64,000 nucleotides of DNA from Hydractinia symbiolongicarpus (GCF_029227915.1 NC_079884.1:9300001-9364000), one strand, 5' to 3'. Shown: positions 14,701 to 27,700, numbered from the stretch's first letter. Numbers and translations: made by a program. The notes: generated by a model from the letters alone, not told the origin.

Positions 14701-17700
14701 CAACTGTTGTAACTCAAACGGACTGATACTTTTAGAAAGCCAATGAAATGTAGTTTTTAAAACTGTCTCTTATCTTTCAGTGCGCACTAAAGGCTTGGAT
14801 TGGTCGAACTGTAAAAATTATTTATCGAAGTAAATATTTAAATAGAAAGATAAACGAGAATCCACTGTAACTGCGGTGTTCCAGCCTTCATGCCAAAGTG
14901 AAAAGAATGTTAGTTCTTGGAGTCCAATTGTCTCAATTATCACATTTATAAAGTGTAAGTCTAAGATCAGTTCAATTAGGAGCAACTGTCAATAGTTTCA
15001 CTTTTAAAAACGATGCCACGTAGTAACATCGCAAAAATATCGTTAAATAAATGTTGGTACGAATATGTGACACAACTGTTGTAACTCAAACGGACTGATA
15101 CTTTTAGAAAGCCAATGAAATGTAGTTTTTAAAACTGTCTCTTATCTTTCAGTGCGCACTAAAGGCTTGGATTGGTCGAACTGTAAAAATTATTTATCGA
15201 AGTAAATATTTAAATAGAAAGATAAACGAGAATCCACTGTAACTGCGGTGTTCCAGCCTTCATGCCAAAGTGAAAAGAATGTTAGTTCTTGGAGTCCAAT
15301 TGTCTCAATTATCACATTTATAAAGTGTAAGTCTAAGATCAGTTCAATTAGGAGCAACTGTCAATAGTTTCACTTTTAAAAACGATGCCACGTAGTAACA
15401 TCGCAAAAATATCGTTAAATAAATGTTGGTACGAATATGTGACACAACTGTTGTAACTCAAACGGACTGATAGAAAACCAATGAATTGTAGTTTTTGAAA
15501 CTGTCTCTTAACTTTCAGTGCGCGATAACGGCTTGGATTGGTCGAACTGTAAAAATTATTTATCGAAGTAAATATTTAAATAGAAAGATAAACGAGAATC
15601 CACTGTAACTGCGGTGTTCCAGCCTTCATGCCAAATAAGAAGAATGTTAATTCTTGGAGTCCAATTGTCTCAATCATCAAATTTATAAGGTCAAAGTCCA
15701 AACTCACTTCAATTAGGACCCACGTTCCATCGTTTCACTTTTAAAAACGATACAACCTAGTAATATCGGAAAAATGTCGCTAAATACACGTTGGTACGAG
15801 TATGAGGCGCAATCGTTGCAACTCAAGCGGACTGACACCGTTAGAAAGTGAATGAATTGTAAATTTTGAAACTGTCTCTTATCTTTCAGTGCGCGATAAC
15901 GGCTTGGATTGTTCCCACTGTAAAAAATGACTTATCGATCTAAGTATTTGAATAAATAGTTAACAGAGTGTCCAGTGTAACTTCGGAGTTCCAGCATTCA
16001 TGCCAAAGTGAGAAGAATGTTAATTCTTCGAGTCTATTTGTCTCATTTATCACATTTATAAAGACAAAGTCCAAAATCTGTTCAATTAGGACCCACGGTC
16101 AATAGTTTCACTTTTAAAAACGATACAACCTAGTAATATCGGAAAATATCGCTAAATAAATGTTGATACAAATATGTAACGCAATTGTTGTAACTCAAAC
16201 AGGCTGATACCTTTAGAAAGCTGATCAAATGTATTTTTCGAAACTGTCTCTATTTCTTCATCGCGCGGTAATGGCTTGGATTGGTCCCACTGTAAAAAAT
16301 AAGTTATCGAACTAAATATTTAATAAAAGAGCTAACAGAGAATCCACTGTAACTGCGGTGCTCCAGCCTTCATGCCAAAGTAAGAAGAATGTTAATTCTT
16401 GGAGTCCAATTGTCTCAATTATCACATTTATAAAGTCAAAAGTCCAAAATCAGTTCAATTAGGACCAACGGTCAATAGTTTCACTTTTAAAAACGATGCC
16501 ACGTAGTAACATCAGAAAAATGTCCGAAAATAAATGTTGGTACGAATATGTGACACAACTGTTGTAACTCAAACGGACTGATACTTTTAGAAAGCCAATG
16601 AAATGTAGTTTTTGAAACTGTCTCTTATCTTTCAGTGCGCACTAAAGGCTTGGATTGGTCGAATTGTAAAAATTATTTATCGAACTAAATATTTAAATAG
16701 AAAGATAAACGAGAATCCACTGTAACTGCGGTGTTCCAGCCTTCATGCCAAAGTAAGAAGAATGTTAATTCTTGGAGTCCGATTGTCTCAATCATCAAAT
16801 TTATAAGGTCAAAGTCCAAAATCACTTCAATTAGGACCCACGTTCAATCGTTTCACCTTTCAAACCAATGCAACCTAGCAATATCGGAAAAATGTCGCTA
16901 AATACACGTTGGTACGAGTATGAGGCGCAATCGTTGTAACTCAAGCGGACTGACACCGTTAGAAAGTGAATGAATTGTAAATTTTGAAACTGTCTCTTAT
17001 CTTTCAGTGCGCGATAACGGCTTGGATTGTTCCCACTGTAAAAAATGACTTATCGATCTAAGTATTTGAATAAATAGTTAACAGAGTGTCCAGTGTAACT
17101 TCGGAGTTCCAGCATTCATGTCAAAGTAAGAAGAATGTTAATTCTTCGAGTCTACTTGTCTCATTTATCACATTTATAAAGTCAAAGTCCAAAATCTGTT
17201 CAATTAGGACCCACGGTCAATAGTTTCACTTTTAATAACGATACAACCTAGTAATATCGGAAAATATCGCTAAATAAATGTTGATACAAATATGTAACGC
17301 AATTGTTGTAACTCAAACAGGCTGATACCTTTAGAAAGTCAATGGAATGTAGTTTTTGAAACTGTCTCTTATTTTTCAGTGCTCACTAAAGGCTTGGATT
17401 GGTCCCACTGTAGAAAAATGACTTATCGATCTAAGTATTTAAGTAAAAAGCTAACAGAGTGTCCAGTGCAATTTTGGTGTTCCAGCATTCATGCCAAAGT
17501 GAGAAGAATGTGAGTTGTTATAGTCTATTGTTCTCGTTTATTACATTTATCAGGTCAATGTCCAAAATCAGTTCAATTAGGACTAACGGCCAATAGTTTC
17601 ACTTTTAAAAGCAGCGCAAACGGTAATATCGGAAAAATATTGCTAAATACACGTTGGTACAAATATGTGGCGCAACCGTTGTAACTCAAACGGACTGATA

Positions 17701-19435
17701 CCGTTAGGAAGTCAATGAAATGCAGTTTCTGAAACTGTCTCTATTTCTTCAGCGCACTAACAACTTGGATTGGTCCCACTGTAGAAAAATGACTTATCGA
17801 ACTATATATTTAAATAAAGAGCTAACAGAGTGTCCAGTGTACATTCGGAGTTCCAGCATTCATCCCAAGGTGAAAAGAATGTTAATTCTTAGAGTCCATT
17901 TGTCTCATTTATCACATTTATAAAGTCAAAGTCCAAAATCAGTTCAATTAGGACCCACGGTCAATAGATTCAATTTTAAAAACGATGCATCCTAGAAACA
18001 TCGGAAGAATGTCCATAAATAAATGTTGGTACGAATATGTGACACAACTGTTGTAACTCAAACGGACTGATACTTTTAGAAAGGCAATGAAATGTAGTTT
18101 TTGAAACTGTCTCTTATCTTTCAGTGCGCACTAAAGGCTTGGATTGGCCCCACTGTAAAAGGTAATTACCGAACTAAATATTTAAATAAAAAGATAACAG
18201 AGAATCCACTGTAACTGCGGTGTTCCAGCTTTCATGCCAAAGTAGGAAGAGTGTTAATTCCTGGAGTCCAATTGCCTTATTTATCAAATTTATAAGGTCA
18301 AAGTCCTAAATCAGTTCAATTAGGTCCCACGGTCAATCGTTTCACTTTTAAAGGCAATGCAACCTAATAATATCGGAGAAGTATCGCTTAATACACGTTG
18401 GTTCGAATATGAGACGCAACCGTTGTAAATCAAGCAGACTGATACCTTTGGAAAGCTGATCAAAGGTAGTTTTTGAAACTGTCTCTATTTCTTCATCGCG
18501 CGCTAACGGCTTGGATTGATCCCACTGTAAAAAATAAATTATCGAACTAAATATTTAATTAAAGAGCTAACAAAGAATCCACTGTAACTGCAGTGTTCCA
18601 GCCTTCACGCCAAAGTAAGAAGAATGTTAACTCTTGGAGTCCAATTGTCTCAATTATCACATTTATAAGGTCAAAGTCTAAAATCAGTTCAATTAGGACC
18701 ATTGGTCAATAGTTTCACTTTTAAAAACGATGGCACATAGTAACATCGGAAAAATATCGTTAAATAAATGTTGATACGAATATGTGGCGCAACCGTTGTA
18801 ACTCAAACGGACTGATACCGTTAGAAAGTCAATGAAATGCAGTTTCTGAAACTGTCTCTATTTCTTCAGCGCGCTAACAACTTGGATTGGTCGCACTGTA
18901 GAAAAAAGACATATCGAACTATATATTTAAATAAAGAGCTAACAGAGTGTCCAGTGTAACTTCGGAGTTCCAGCATTCATGCCAAAGTGAAAAGAATGTG
19001 AATTCTTTGAGTCTATTTGTCTCATTTATCACATTTATAAAGTCAAAGTCCAAAATCTGTTCAATTAGGACCCACGGTCAATAGTTTTACTTTTAAAAAC
19101 GATACATCCTAGTAATATCGGAAAATATCGCTGAATAAATGTTGATACGAATATGTGACGCAATCGTTGTAACTCAAACGGACTGATACCGTTAGAAAGT
19201 CAATGAAATGCAGTTTCTGAAACTGTCTCTATTTCTTCAGCGCGCTAACGACTTGGATTGGTCCCACTGTAGAAAAATGACTTATCGAACTATATATTTA
19301 AATAAAGAGCTAAGAGAGAGTCCAGTGTACATTCGGAGTTCCAGCATTCATGCCAAAGTGAAAAGAATGTTAATTCTTAGAGTCCATTTGTCTCATTTAT
19401 CCCATTTTTAAGGTCAAAGTACAAAATCAATTCAA

Positions 19436-20940
19436 TTATGCCCAACGGAAAATAGTTTCACTTTTAAAAACGATGCCACGTAGTAACATCGGAAAAATAT
19501 CGTTAAATAATAGTTGATACGAATATGTGGCGCAACCGTTGTAACTCAAACGGACTGATACCGTTAGAAAGTCAATGAAATGCAGTTTCTGAAACTGTCT
19601 CCATTTCTTCAACGCGCTCACAACTTGGATTGGTCCCACTGTAGAAAAATGACTAACAAACTGTATATTTAAATAAAGAGCTAACAGAGTGCCCAGTGTA
19701 ACTTCGGAGTTCCAGCATTCATGTCAAAAGGGGTAAAAATGTTAATTCTTCGAGTCTATTTGACTCATTTATCACATTTATAAAGTCAAAATACAAAATC
19801 TGTTCAATTAGGACCCACGGTCAATAGTTTCACTTTTAAAAACGATACATCCTAGTAATATCTGAAAATATCACTAAATAAATGTTGATACGAATATGTG
19901 ACGCAATCGTTGTAACTTAAACGGACTGATACCGTTAGAAAGTTAATGAAATGTAGTTTTTGAAACTGTCTCTTATCTTTCAGTGCTCACTAAAGGCTTG
20001 GATTGGTCCCACTGTAAAAAATGACTTATCAATCTAAGTATTCAAATAAGTAGATAACAGAGTGTCCAGTGTAACTTTGGAGTTCCAGCATTCATGCCAA
20101 AGTGAGAAGAATGTTAATTCTTCGAGTCTATTTGTCTCATTTATCACATTTATAAAGTCAAAGTACAAAATCAATTCAATTAGGCCCAACGGTCAATAGT
20201 TTCACTTTTAAAAACGATGCCACGTAGTAACATCGGAAAAATATCGTTAAATAAATGTTGATACGAATATGTGGCGCAATCGTTGTAACTCAAACGGACT
20301 GATACCGTTAGAAAGTCAATGAAATGCAGTTTCTGAAACTGTCTCCATTTCTTCAACGCGCTTACAACTTGGATTGGTCCCACTGTAGAAAAATGACTTA
20401 ACGAACTATATATATAAATAAAGAGCTAACAGAGTGCCCAGTGTAACTTCGGAGTTCCAGCATTCATGTCAAAAGGGGTAAAAATGTTAATTCTTCGAGT
20501 CTATTTGACTCATTTATCACATTTATAAAGTCAAAATACAAAATCTGTTCAATTAGGACCCACGGTCAATAGTTTCACTTTTAAAAACGATACACCCTAG
20601 TAATATCGGAAAATATTGCTAAATAAATGTTGATACGAATATGTGACGCAATCGTTGTAACTTAAACGGACTGATACCGTTAGAAAGTTAATGAAATGTA
20701 GTTTTTGAAACTGTCTCTTATCTTTCAGTGCTCACTAAAGGCTTGGATTGGTCCCACTGTAAAAAATGACTTATCAATCTAAGTATTCAAATAAGTAGAT
20801 AACAGAGTGTCCAGTGTAACTTTGGAGTTCCTGCATTCATGCCAAAGTGAGAAGAATGTTAATTCTTCGAGTCTATTTGTCTCATTTATCACATTTATAA
20901 AGTCAAAGTACAAAATCAATTCAATTAGGCCCAACGGTCA
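19436..20940. repeat. Dimeric higher-order repeat, 744-bp period
   Basis: Near the right edge of the satellite, two consecutive two-monomer blocks (19436-20179 and 20180-20923) are nearly identical at an offset of 744 bp. Shared private variants include GTCAAAAGGGGTAAAAATG, seen in both copies and nowhere else that I found. The higher-order period therefore differs from the seven-monomer unit further left. Confidence 0.8.
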
Positions 20941-21028
20941 ATAGTTTCACTTTTAAAAACGATGCCACGTAGTAACATCGGAAAAATATCGTTAAATAAA
21001 TGTTGATACGAATATGTGGCGTAACCGA

Positions 21029-21412
21029 GGTGACAAAAATCAAAATTTTTATCTCACCATTATGTTTAGCATATTTTTTTTTTAACTTTGCCAATTCTTG
21101 TTTAAATTAAAGTAGTTTTAATTTTGGGACCAATTTTGGCCTAAAATGACATTTAAGGTGGCAAAAAATCAAAATTTTGATCTCACCATCATGTTCAGCA
21201 TCCTTTATTTGTTAACTGTGCCAGACTTTGTCGAAAATAAAGTAGTTTTAATTTTTGGACCAATATTGGCCTAAAGTGACATTTAGGTGACAAAAATCAA
21301 AATTATAATGTCACCAATATGTTCAGCATACTTTTTTTGTTAACTGTGCCAAATTTTGTCGAAAACAAATACCAATTTTGGCCTGAAACGTCATTTAGAT
21401 GACTTCCCAGTA
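21029..21412. repeat. Three tandem copies of a 128-bp repeat
   Basis: Units start at 21029, 21157 and 21286 with GGTGACAAAAATCAAAAT or a close variant and contain TTTAGCATA-type, TTAACTGTGCCA and GGACCAATTTTGGCCT blocks. The third unit has lost about 15 bp before its end. The sequence is unrelated to the 372-bp satellite, which stops mid-monomer exactly where the first unit begins. Confidence 0.9.
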
Positions 21413-23082
21413 CTTAGGAATCTTGGGTACGAAGTTTAAATCTGTGACGTTGCAAATGACCATTTGGGACAGGGTTAGTTAGTTAGTCAGTTAATACTTA
21501 GAGGAACGTGAAATCCCACGGTCGATTTTTTCTCAAAAAATGCATGGAAATTCAATTAACAAAACTATGACGCTTTTAGATGCTGCAAATGTTACAAATA
21601 TATAACAGCCAATCATTCAATAAGGTGAAACTACCTTTTACAGACAGATATCGATCTAATTGATAAAGTTTCCTAATTTTAACTTGTCATACTAACTATT
21701 ATTAGTGAACTTAAGGATATTCGTTCTGCATAATTTTGACTTACTTTAATCCAAATAAAATAGAAAACCCATACACGATTTACAAACAATCCTCAACTTG
21801 GGAAGACGTAAAATTTATCCGCTTTTAAAGATATGCTTTGGTCCAATTCCGCTGGCATTTAATAAAACCGACGGAAATTTGTACAAAAAGTTTTGGATAA
21901 CCAGATCAATAGAAAAATTTTACAATAGTTTAAGCAGATTAAGAAAGTTTTGAAGATTTAAATTTGTTTTATTGTCATCATAGTGTACTTTGAGAATTTC
22001 CCCATTTCATTTCATTTCAATTTCATTACTCCCTGTTAGAGTACTTTCTGTTCAGAACTTACGTTTTTGTTTGTTTGTTGATATTTTATCATCCTTAAAT
22101 ATCGAAGGTACTACAACTAAAAATTTTGACCAAACCTTTCAGCAGATATATTTTTGAAAATGAAATCCATAAACAACCTTGGAATGAAATCCACAAACAA
22201 CCTTGGAATGAAATTCACAAACCTTTGCATTTAGTAGAAAGGTTTTTAGAGGAGATCAAAGTATGTTAAATAGTTTAAATTATCAAAGTGGATAAAATCT
22301 GTTTAACTAATCCAGGAAATTGAAAGCTGTGTAATAAGGATGGGTTAGTTAGTTCTTACAGCAGACAGTAAATTTTTGATTTACTGAAGAAGACTATGGT
22401 GGCAGCCCACAAAAACTTCTTATTGAAACTGGATAATATAAAAATTTGAAATTCTAAAGATGAAAATTTAGGCACGTCTTTGACACTGCTTTCGTTACAA
22501 AGGAACGAGTGGGACTTGACTCGACGACTTGCATATCTTATTCGCACTAATTTTCCAGCGTATTTTACACGTTTTGCATGAAATATTTTCCTGATAATGT
22601 CTTACGTTTTATCGAATGGCTTTTGTGTTTTTTGTTATATTGTTATTAAAAAAATTGTTTTAAGAAATACGAACTAAAAACCAGTACATTTTACTCTTCT
22701 CTAATTCGATTTTCCAGGGGGTACACTTTTTATCGAATTAAGAGAGAATCAAATTAGGGAGAAAAGCTTAATTAACGATTTTAATTAATCTTACAGTTCA
22801 ACCTTTTTGTTTTTCTTGTACAGGCTTTTTCTTGTACATGGTAGCCATTTTAAAACTATGTCATGTTATAACACACAAATTTGACGTCAAATAATGTGTC
22901 ACATACTTTGCACAAATACACAGCGACGAAAGGAGGTGATACTACTTCTGCAATGGATATAAGCAGTAATGACATGGAGACTGCGAAAAAGGTGAAGAAA
23001 ATTGTCATATTTTTATCACATTTTCTGAAGTTGTACAATTTATATAGCAAAATATAGTAGAGGCAAAATGATCAAAAAAGAG
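21413..23082. other. Intergenic, no gene seen
   Basis: AT-rich sequence with no supportable coding frame. It holds a short AGTT-type simple repeat near 21472-21500 and two and a half copies of a 24-bp unit (CCTTGGAATGAAATCCACAA) at about 22159-22220. Confidence 0.7.
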
Positions 23083-23232
23083 TTAGATAGATAGATGTGC
23101 ATATTTTACATGGCTAGCCTCACAAATAACGAGGGATATACCCTGTCTATTATTCCCAGGATGGGCCATGGCTTAGATGGGGAGTCCTAGAGTACTTAAT
23201 GCTCATTTTGAGCTACGCACACCCAATTAGGA
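23083..23232 (-). mobile_element. tRNA-SINE 3' fragment
   Basis: Read on the minus strand this matches the 3' half of the SINE at 59196-59501: the shared landmarks are ACTCTAGGACTCCCCATCTA, GACAGGGTATAT, then TAAAATATGCACATC and a TCTA-type simple tail (23083-23096 here). The tRNA-like head is absent, as expected for a 5'-truncated insertion. Confidence 0.8.
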
Positions 23233-23815
23233 AATAAACAAAGCTTATGAAGAGAAGCTCACAACCTTATCTCAAGCTCTTCAAAACGAACAAAAACTTC
23301 GCCAAGAAAGCGAAGAGGCAAGTAAGAAGCATTTGGAAAAAATGAATCGTTTAGAAGACGTCATTAAAAAGGAGTGAAAAAGCAAAAGCAATACCTAAAA
23401 TTATTAATGAAGCATTAAAACCTGTGGCGAAGATGGCTGCAGAAGCTGTTGCAAATGTCAGAGAGATGGATTGAACCACTATGCTTTCAATATGTAATGC
23501 AAAATTGGAGAATTGGAAGTACTCCATGCATATCAACAAGACGCGGTAGAAGATCTGAAGAGAAAAATTGGTAAAATCCTTTGTTTGCTGTTTGTATTGG
23601 ACGGTACGCTCAATGCAAACAGCAAACAAATGATTTTACCACTGTGATTCGAAACACGTTTAATGGCATTACCAAGATTTTGCACAATTTATTTGCAAAA
23701 TATTTCCAAGAAAGGTTTCAAAAAAGAAACTGAGAGTTGTGGCTGCGATTGAGGAAGTTCAAGAACTGCTTTAATTGCATGCTACAGAAATGCAAAATTT
23801 TTAGTTCTTTCCATC
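23233..23815 (+). other. Possible coding relic, coiled-coil-like
   Basis: About 47 codons from 23238 are open on the plus strand and would give a charged, helical peptide (KLTTLSQALQNEQKLRQES); this ends at a TGA near 23375, and another plus frame then gives about 30 helical residues. No family is recognised. It may be an eroded exon or transposon fragment, or chance. No start or splice sites can be supported. Confidence 0.2.
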
Positions 23816-24075
23816 CATTCTTATTTTATCCTTTTTTTCTGCGTTCTTTTTCTTATATTTCTTTCTGTTTTATTTTTTATGACTTTTTTTTTTAATTTCT
23901 TTTTCTGCATTTCCTTTTCTAATTTTTTCGTTTTTTTTTCTGGATTTTTTTCTGAATTTTTTTGTTTGTTTTTTTACATTTGTTTTTCTATTTTTTTCTG
24001 GATTGTTTATCTCATTTTTCCTCTGGATTTTCTTACTGAATTTCCGTTTCGTTTTTTTTAACTTTTTTTTCGTCA
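23816..24075. repeat. T-rich strand-asymmetric tract
   Basis: About 260 bp in which the plus strand is mostly T with scattered C, G and A, in runs such as TTTTTTTTTCTGG. It creates open frames on both strands (Phe-rich on plus, Lys-rich on minus) that reflect composition and are not genes. Confidence 0.8.
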
Positions 24076-25634
24076 GGCACGGCGAAGCGCTATGGTCAAG
24101 CACAAATGTCCATCGAATACTTTAAATGACCGAGCTTTTTGGCGTGACAACTTTTAAGTTTTCTTTGAATAGGGGCGGCCATAGAAGCCTAAATTTTTTT
24201 GCTAAACTAGAATCAAGTCTTTATCAGGACAAGTACACTATGTATTAAAAGCGCTTCCATAAATTTTTCTCAGCTTTTAAAACTTTCTTTGTTTTTTTGT
24301 TAGGTTCTACCGCCCATACTTGTTAAATATAACGACTAGAATCGATATAAAGGCACTGTACGATGTTGTCGTACAAAAGACGGCCGACGACGTCATATCT
24401 GTTTTTCAGTAATTCTAGTTTTTAATTATGAATTAAAAATATTTATTCGTTCTCAAGATATTAAGCTACAAAATTTTCCAGCCTGAGTTTATAACATCAT
24501 TATTGATGATATATTGATGATAATTTTAAGTAGAAATGTGATGTCAGCAATTTTCAAAACTTGCTCATGACATCATAAGATCTTGACTTTTAAATATTGA
24601 AAATCTTGAATAACTTGAGAACAGAAAAAGATTTTATAAAAATTAAAGCTTGATAAACAACTTCGTATTCTCCGCAACATATAAAAAAAATCCTGAGATC
24701 AGAAGTTAGCACGAAAACTTCAAATATTTATGAAAGCTATCTTCTACTACATAAATGACATAAAAGACATTCGCAAAGAATATGGCACTTTTGATCAATT
24801 TCCCGCACAAATCAGCTTCCCACATAAAAATAATTTCCACAATTGACCTCAATTTTATCTGATCTTCGCGCATATATCTTTAATATTTATGAATTTTCAG
24901 GAATCTTTCGCACTTTCGTAATTAAATATGGAAATTAAAACTGCCATTATGTAAAAGCAGTCATTTAATTACGGTTTTAATCACCCTGTTGTTGTGTTTG
25001 TGTTGTGAAAATAGCCTTGTACGCTTATCCTAAAATATCTTTAGCTAAGACTTTTATTTTAAAATGGACGAAAATTATTACGCGCGAAAATTACTACAAA
25101 TAATATAATACCAAAAATTTATATGTCTTAGATCAGAATTTATATATACCTTAAAGGAAATAATTTCCGCAGGAACAATTTTTTTCGAAGTTGCCAAGTC
25201 CTAATATTTCACGAGAATTAGATTTCGCAAATTTGCAAAAACAGGATTTGATGACACTTTGTTTCTCAAATTCTTACCAAATTTAAAGGGCTTTTATGTT
25301 GAAGACATGAAATAAGACTGTTAATGTTGAAATTCACATGTATTATATAAAAATCTAGGTAAATATATAGAAAAAAATCATTTTTAAAAAAGAACATAAA
25401 AAATCCAAATCTCGCTGAAATAAATTTTTGCGAATTTGACAAAAAATAACGAAGTTTGCAAAATTGAAAATTAATTCCCTTAGGGTTATAGAAATTTAAG
25501 CAGAAAAAAATTATTTCAAATAGTGCAAACATATATTTTACTAATGGATTCTTTATATATATGCACTATTTTCCATTGTGCATGCACTATTGCAATAAAA
25601 TTTGGACAACACTTCTACATTAACACAATATAGA
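24076..25634. other. Intergenic, no gene seen
   Basis: AT-rich sequence downstream of the TTC23-like gene. I see no gene, RNA or clear repeat structure. The 3' UTR of the minus-strand gene must lie in the right-hand part, but no convincing poly(A) signal stands out. Confidence 0.6.
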
Positions 25635-26990
25635 CTAATGAAATCGAGGTCGGGTTTTTAACTTATCCTCTGAAGTTTTTACATTTTCATCCTTGCTCGA
25701 TTTTCTGATAATATCAATAATCTTCATAATTTTCTCCTGCTTTTTAACATGTTTCTTTTTTCCAACATAAATCTCTGCTGCTTTTTCAAGATATGCTAAT
25801 GCTTTTGGCATTTTATGTTGTGAAAACAAAATGCTTCCCATTAGTTCGTATAACTCTGCACTCATTATAGACATGTCCCCTTTAAACAATTCACACTTCT
25901 GGATGCAATCTCCCAAAACTTTTGTTGCATCTAAGTATTTTCCCTGTTGCATCATCATCTTACATAACATCTGTTCTGTTGCTATAATCTTATCTATGCT
26001 ATCAATATTCTTATAAATTTTCAATGCTTCATTGAGATTTGTCTCAACCTTTAAAAAATCTATTATTTCTTTTTGTGATTCTACTCTGCAGCCTAAGATA
26101 TAAATTTCTGCAGTATCACTGGATTCTTGGCCATTTGTTTCTATTGAAAGTTTTAATGCCTTATTTACTGATTCTTCTGCAGAAGAAAAATTTGCATGCT
26201 TTCCATTCATCAATTCAAGGTTAGCCATTTGTTTGTGTAGTTTAATGTAGAGATCAGAATTATCACCAGACATTTTATTTACGACTTCAATACCTTCCTC
26301 AATGCACTCAATGGCTTGTCCCAATTGGCCAAGTTTGCTTAATGTTGTAGCTAGTGAAGATAGAATGGTGACTTTCATGGATAGTGATTTCAAAGTTGCA
26401 TTTCGTGCATTATCTGCAACAGTCTTCGCCTTTTGTAGACAATTTTCTGAGGCTTTGTATTTATTTAGTTGACAATTTGCTCTTCCCAAAACATAATACA
26501 AATTTTGAAGAAGATATTGCAACTGTGTAGTTTCGGTGGCATTCTCTTTACCTTGCAAGTCTAATAATATTTCTCTTGCTAAATTTGCATGTTTAAGGGT
26601 TTGTAGTGGATAATGCTTGCCTCGCAAATAAACGTTTGCTAAATCTAAATGTGCCTCTGCTACCTTCCAATGGTTCTGACCATTTATTATTTTACACAAG
26701 GCGATACATTTGATTCTATTTATTCGGGATAAATTAAAATCTACATCGACTATTTCTTTCTTCAATTTTGCTAATCTTATTTCCGGCCTGGAAAATGAGT
26801 TATCGTCTTCTTCTTCTTGGTCTTCTTCGTACTCTTCATCTTTATTTTCTTCAGTTGAGACAATAAAATTATTGCCTTTGTTGATTTTAACGTCTTCATC
26901 TTTTTTTTCACTTCGAGGACTGTCTTCATCACTAGCAAAATCGTCATCACTCTCAAAATCAGAATATTCTTCATTACTATTATCCGCCAT
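25635..26990 (-). CDS. TTC23: TPR protein, TTC23-like
   Basis: Single-exon gene for a 451-residue protein. I take the ATG at 26990 (MADNSNEEYS); the frame stays open six codons further upstream but without an ATG. Residues 1-75 are highly acidic and disordered. From about 85 to 425 the protein is a series of helical tetratricopeptide-like repeats, opening with HWKVAEAHLDLANVYLRGK, which matches the first TPR block of TTC23 and TTC23L. The C-terminal 25 residues are basic. Human TTC23 is of similar length and acts in the primary cilium, where it supports Hedgehog signalling with the EvC complex. Transfer of that role to this organism is inference. The human gene has several introns; this one has none visible. 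TTC23L is an alternative name. Confidence 0.75.
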   Translation of the reverse strand: MADNSNEEYSDFESDDDFASDEDSPRSEKKDEDVKINKGNNFIVSTEENKDEEYEEDQEEEDDNSFSRPEIRLAKLKKEIVDVDFNLSRINRIKCIALCKIINGQNHWKVAEAHLDLANVYLRGKHYPLQTLKHANLAREILLDLQGKENATETTQLQYLLQNLYYVLGRANCQLNKYKASENCLQKAKTVADNARNATLKSLSMKVTILSSLATTLSKLGQLGQAIECIEEGIEVVNKMSGDNSDLYIKLHKQMANLELMNGKHANFSSAEESVNKALKLSIETNGQESSDTAEIYILGCRVESQKEIIDFLKVETNLNEALKIYKNIDSIDKIIATEQMLCKMMMQQGKYLDATKVLGDCIQKCELFKGDMSIMSAELYELMGSILFSQHKMPKALAYLEKAAEIYVGKKKHVKKQEKIMKIIDIIRKSSKDENVKTSEDKLKTRPRFH

Positions 26991-27527
26991 ATTTGTTTTG
27001 ACAAACAAAAATTAAAGTTGTTGTTGCTGAAGCTGTTCCCAACTCTTCCCCTTACGTATTAAGACATAAAATTATTATGTTGGAACAATATAAGTGATAA
27101 AAGGACACATTCTGACTAAAAAAATTATTAGTATTTTGAATTTGAAAAACTAATAAACAATATTATGAGAGGATTATTACAAAAAATGTTTATCTGGGTA
27201 CGTCGGATTTTACGTAAATACAGCGCAGGAGAACACTGCATACTCTTCAATGGATGCAAATAATATTTCGAACACGAGGGGATCGCAGTGCAACACGATG
27301 ACAAAATCGCACATCACGTTCACCCTGCTGTATCTGGTCTGTCTGCCCTTATTTTTTTTAACGTTCTTGGACATTTTTACTTTTCCAAATAAGCTTATAA
27401 AATTCATTGTTATCTGTTTTTTTTTAACGGCCACCTGAAATCGTTTTGGAACAAGTGTGGCAAAACAATGGAGACCCTCGCCTCCTCTCTTCTTGTCCCC
27501 CTTCGCTACACACACAGACCAGTGATT
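26991..27527. other. 5' flank of TTC23-like gene
   Basis: This interval must contain the promoter of the minus-strand TPR gene. A minus-strand open frame around 27210-27515 contains a basic peptide (MSKNVKKNKGRQTRYSR) followed by GTGAAC, which could be a first exon with a splice donor, but I find no matching downstream exon and do not call a gene. Confidence 0.4.
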
Positions 27528-27700
27528 TATATTTTATGTGGTTAGCGCACCAATTTTGCGGGATATACTCTGTCAATTCTTTTCAGGAGACCACAAAGGT
27601 GATTCTAGTGTGTTTAAAGATCCCATTGGCCTTCAGGGATCCAAAGACCTCTTGGACATGAATGCTTTACCAACTGAAGCACAAGTTCCCAATCTCTAAG
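27528..27700 (-). mobile_element. Degenerate tRNA-SINE
   Basis: Read on the minus strand the 3' half reads CTCCTGAAAAGAATTGACAG then AGTATATCCC and ends with ACCACATAAAATATAAATC, matching the 3' domain of the SINE at 59196. The 5' part has TGCTTCAGTTGGT and TTTGGATCCC, plausible remnants of tRNA A and B boxes with a different head from the 59196 copy. It could be a related subfamily sharing the same tail. Confidence 0.5.

Larger units (their letters stand above)
1..21028. repeat. 372-bp satellite array with higher-order repeats
   Basis: About 56 tandem copies of a monomer near 372 bp fill the first third of the window. The anchor TTCAATTAGGACCCACGG recurs at about 29, 401, 751, 1124 and 1498. 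Each monomer also carries a strongly conserved box, AACTCAAACGGACTGATACC, followed by GTTAGAAAGTCAATGAAATG and, half a unit later, GGATTGGTCCCACTGTA. Monomers differ by substitutions and small indels; a few are mosaics or truncated, for example around 1680-1760. The array begins before the window. Many short open frames on both strands recur with the monomer and are not genes. Such arrays are typical of centromeric or pericentromeric heterochromatin; that role is inference. Confidence 0.97.

Noticed and set aside
178-20383. Many 60-92-codon frames on both strands in the first 21 kb
   Set aside because: They recur at the 372-bp satellite period with the same peptides and reflect the repeat, not genes.
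23870-24103. Lys-rich minus-strand frame and Phe-rich plus-strand frame
   Set aside because: Both are products of the T-rich low-complexity tract.
25831-27015. Open frames overlapping the TPR gene on either strand
   Set aside because: They are shadows of the TTC23-like coding sequence, with Ser/Leu bias expected from the opposite strand of an acidic, Lys-rich gene.
27210-27515. Possible first exon on the minus strand (KNVKKNKGRQTRYSR then GTGAAC)
   Set aside because: No family match and no following exon was found, so the donor site is not enough.
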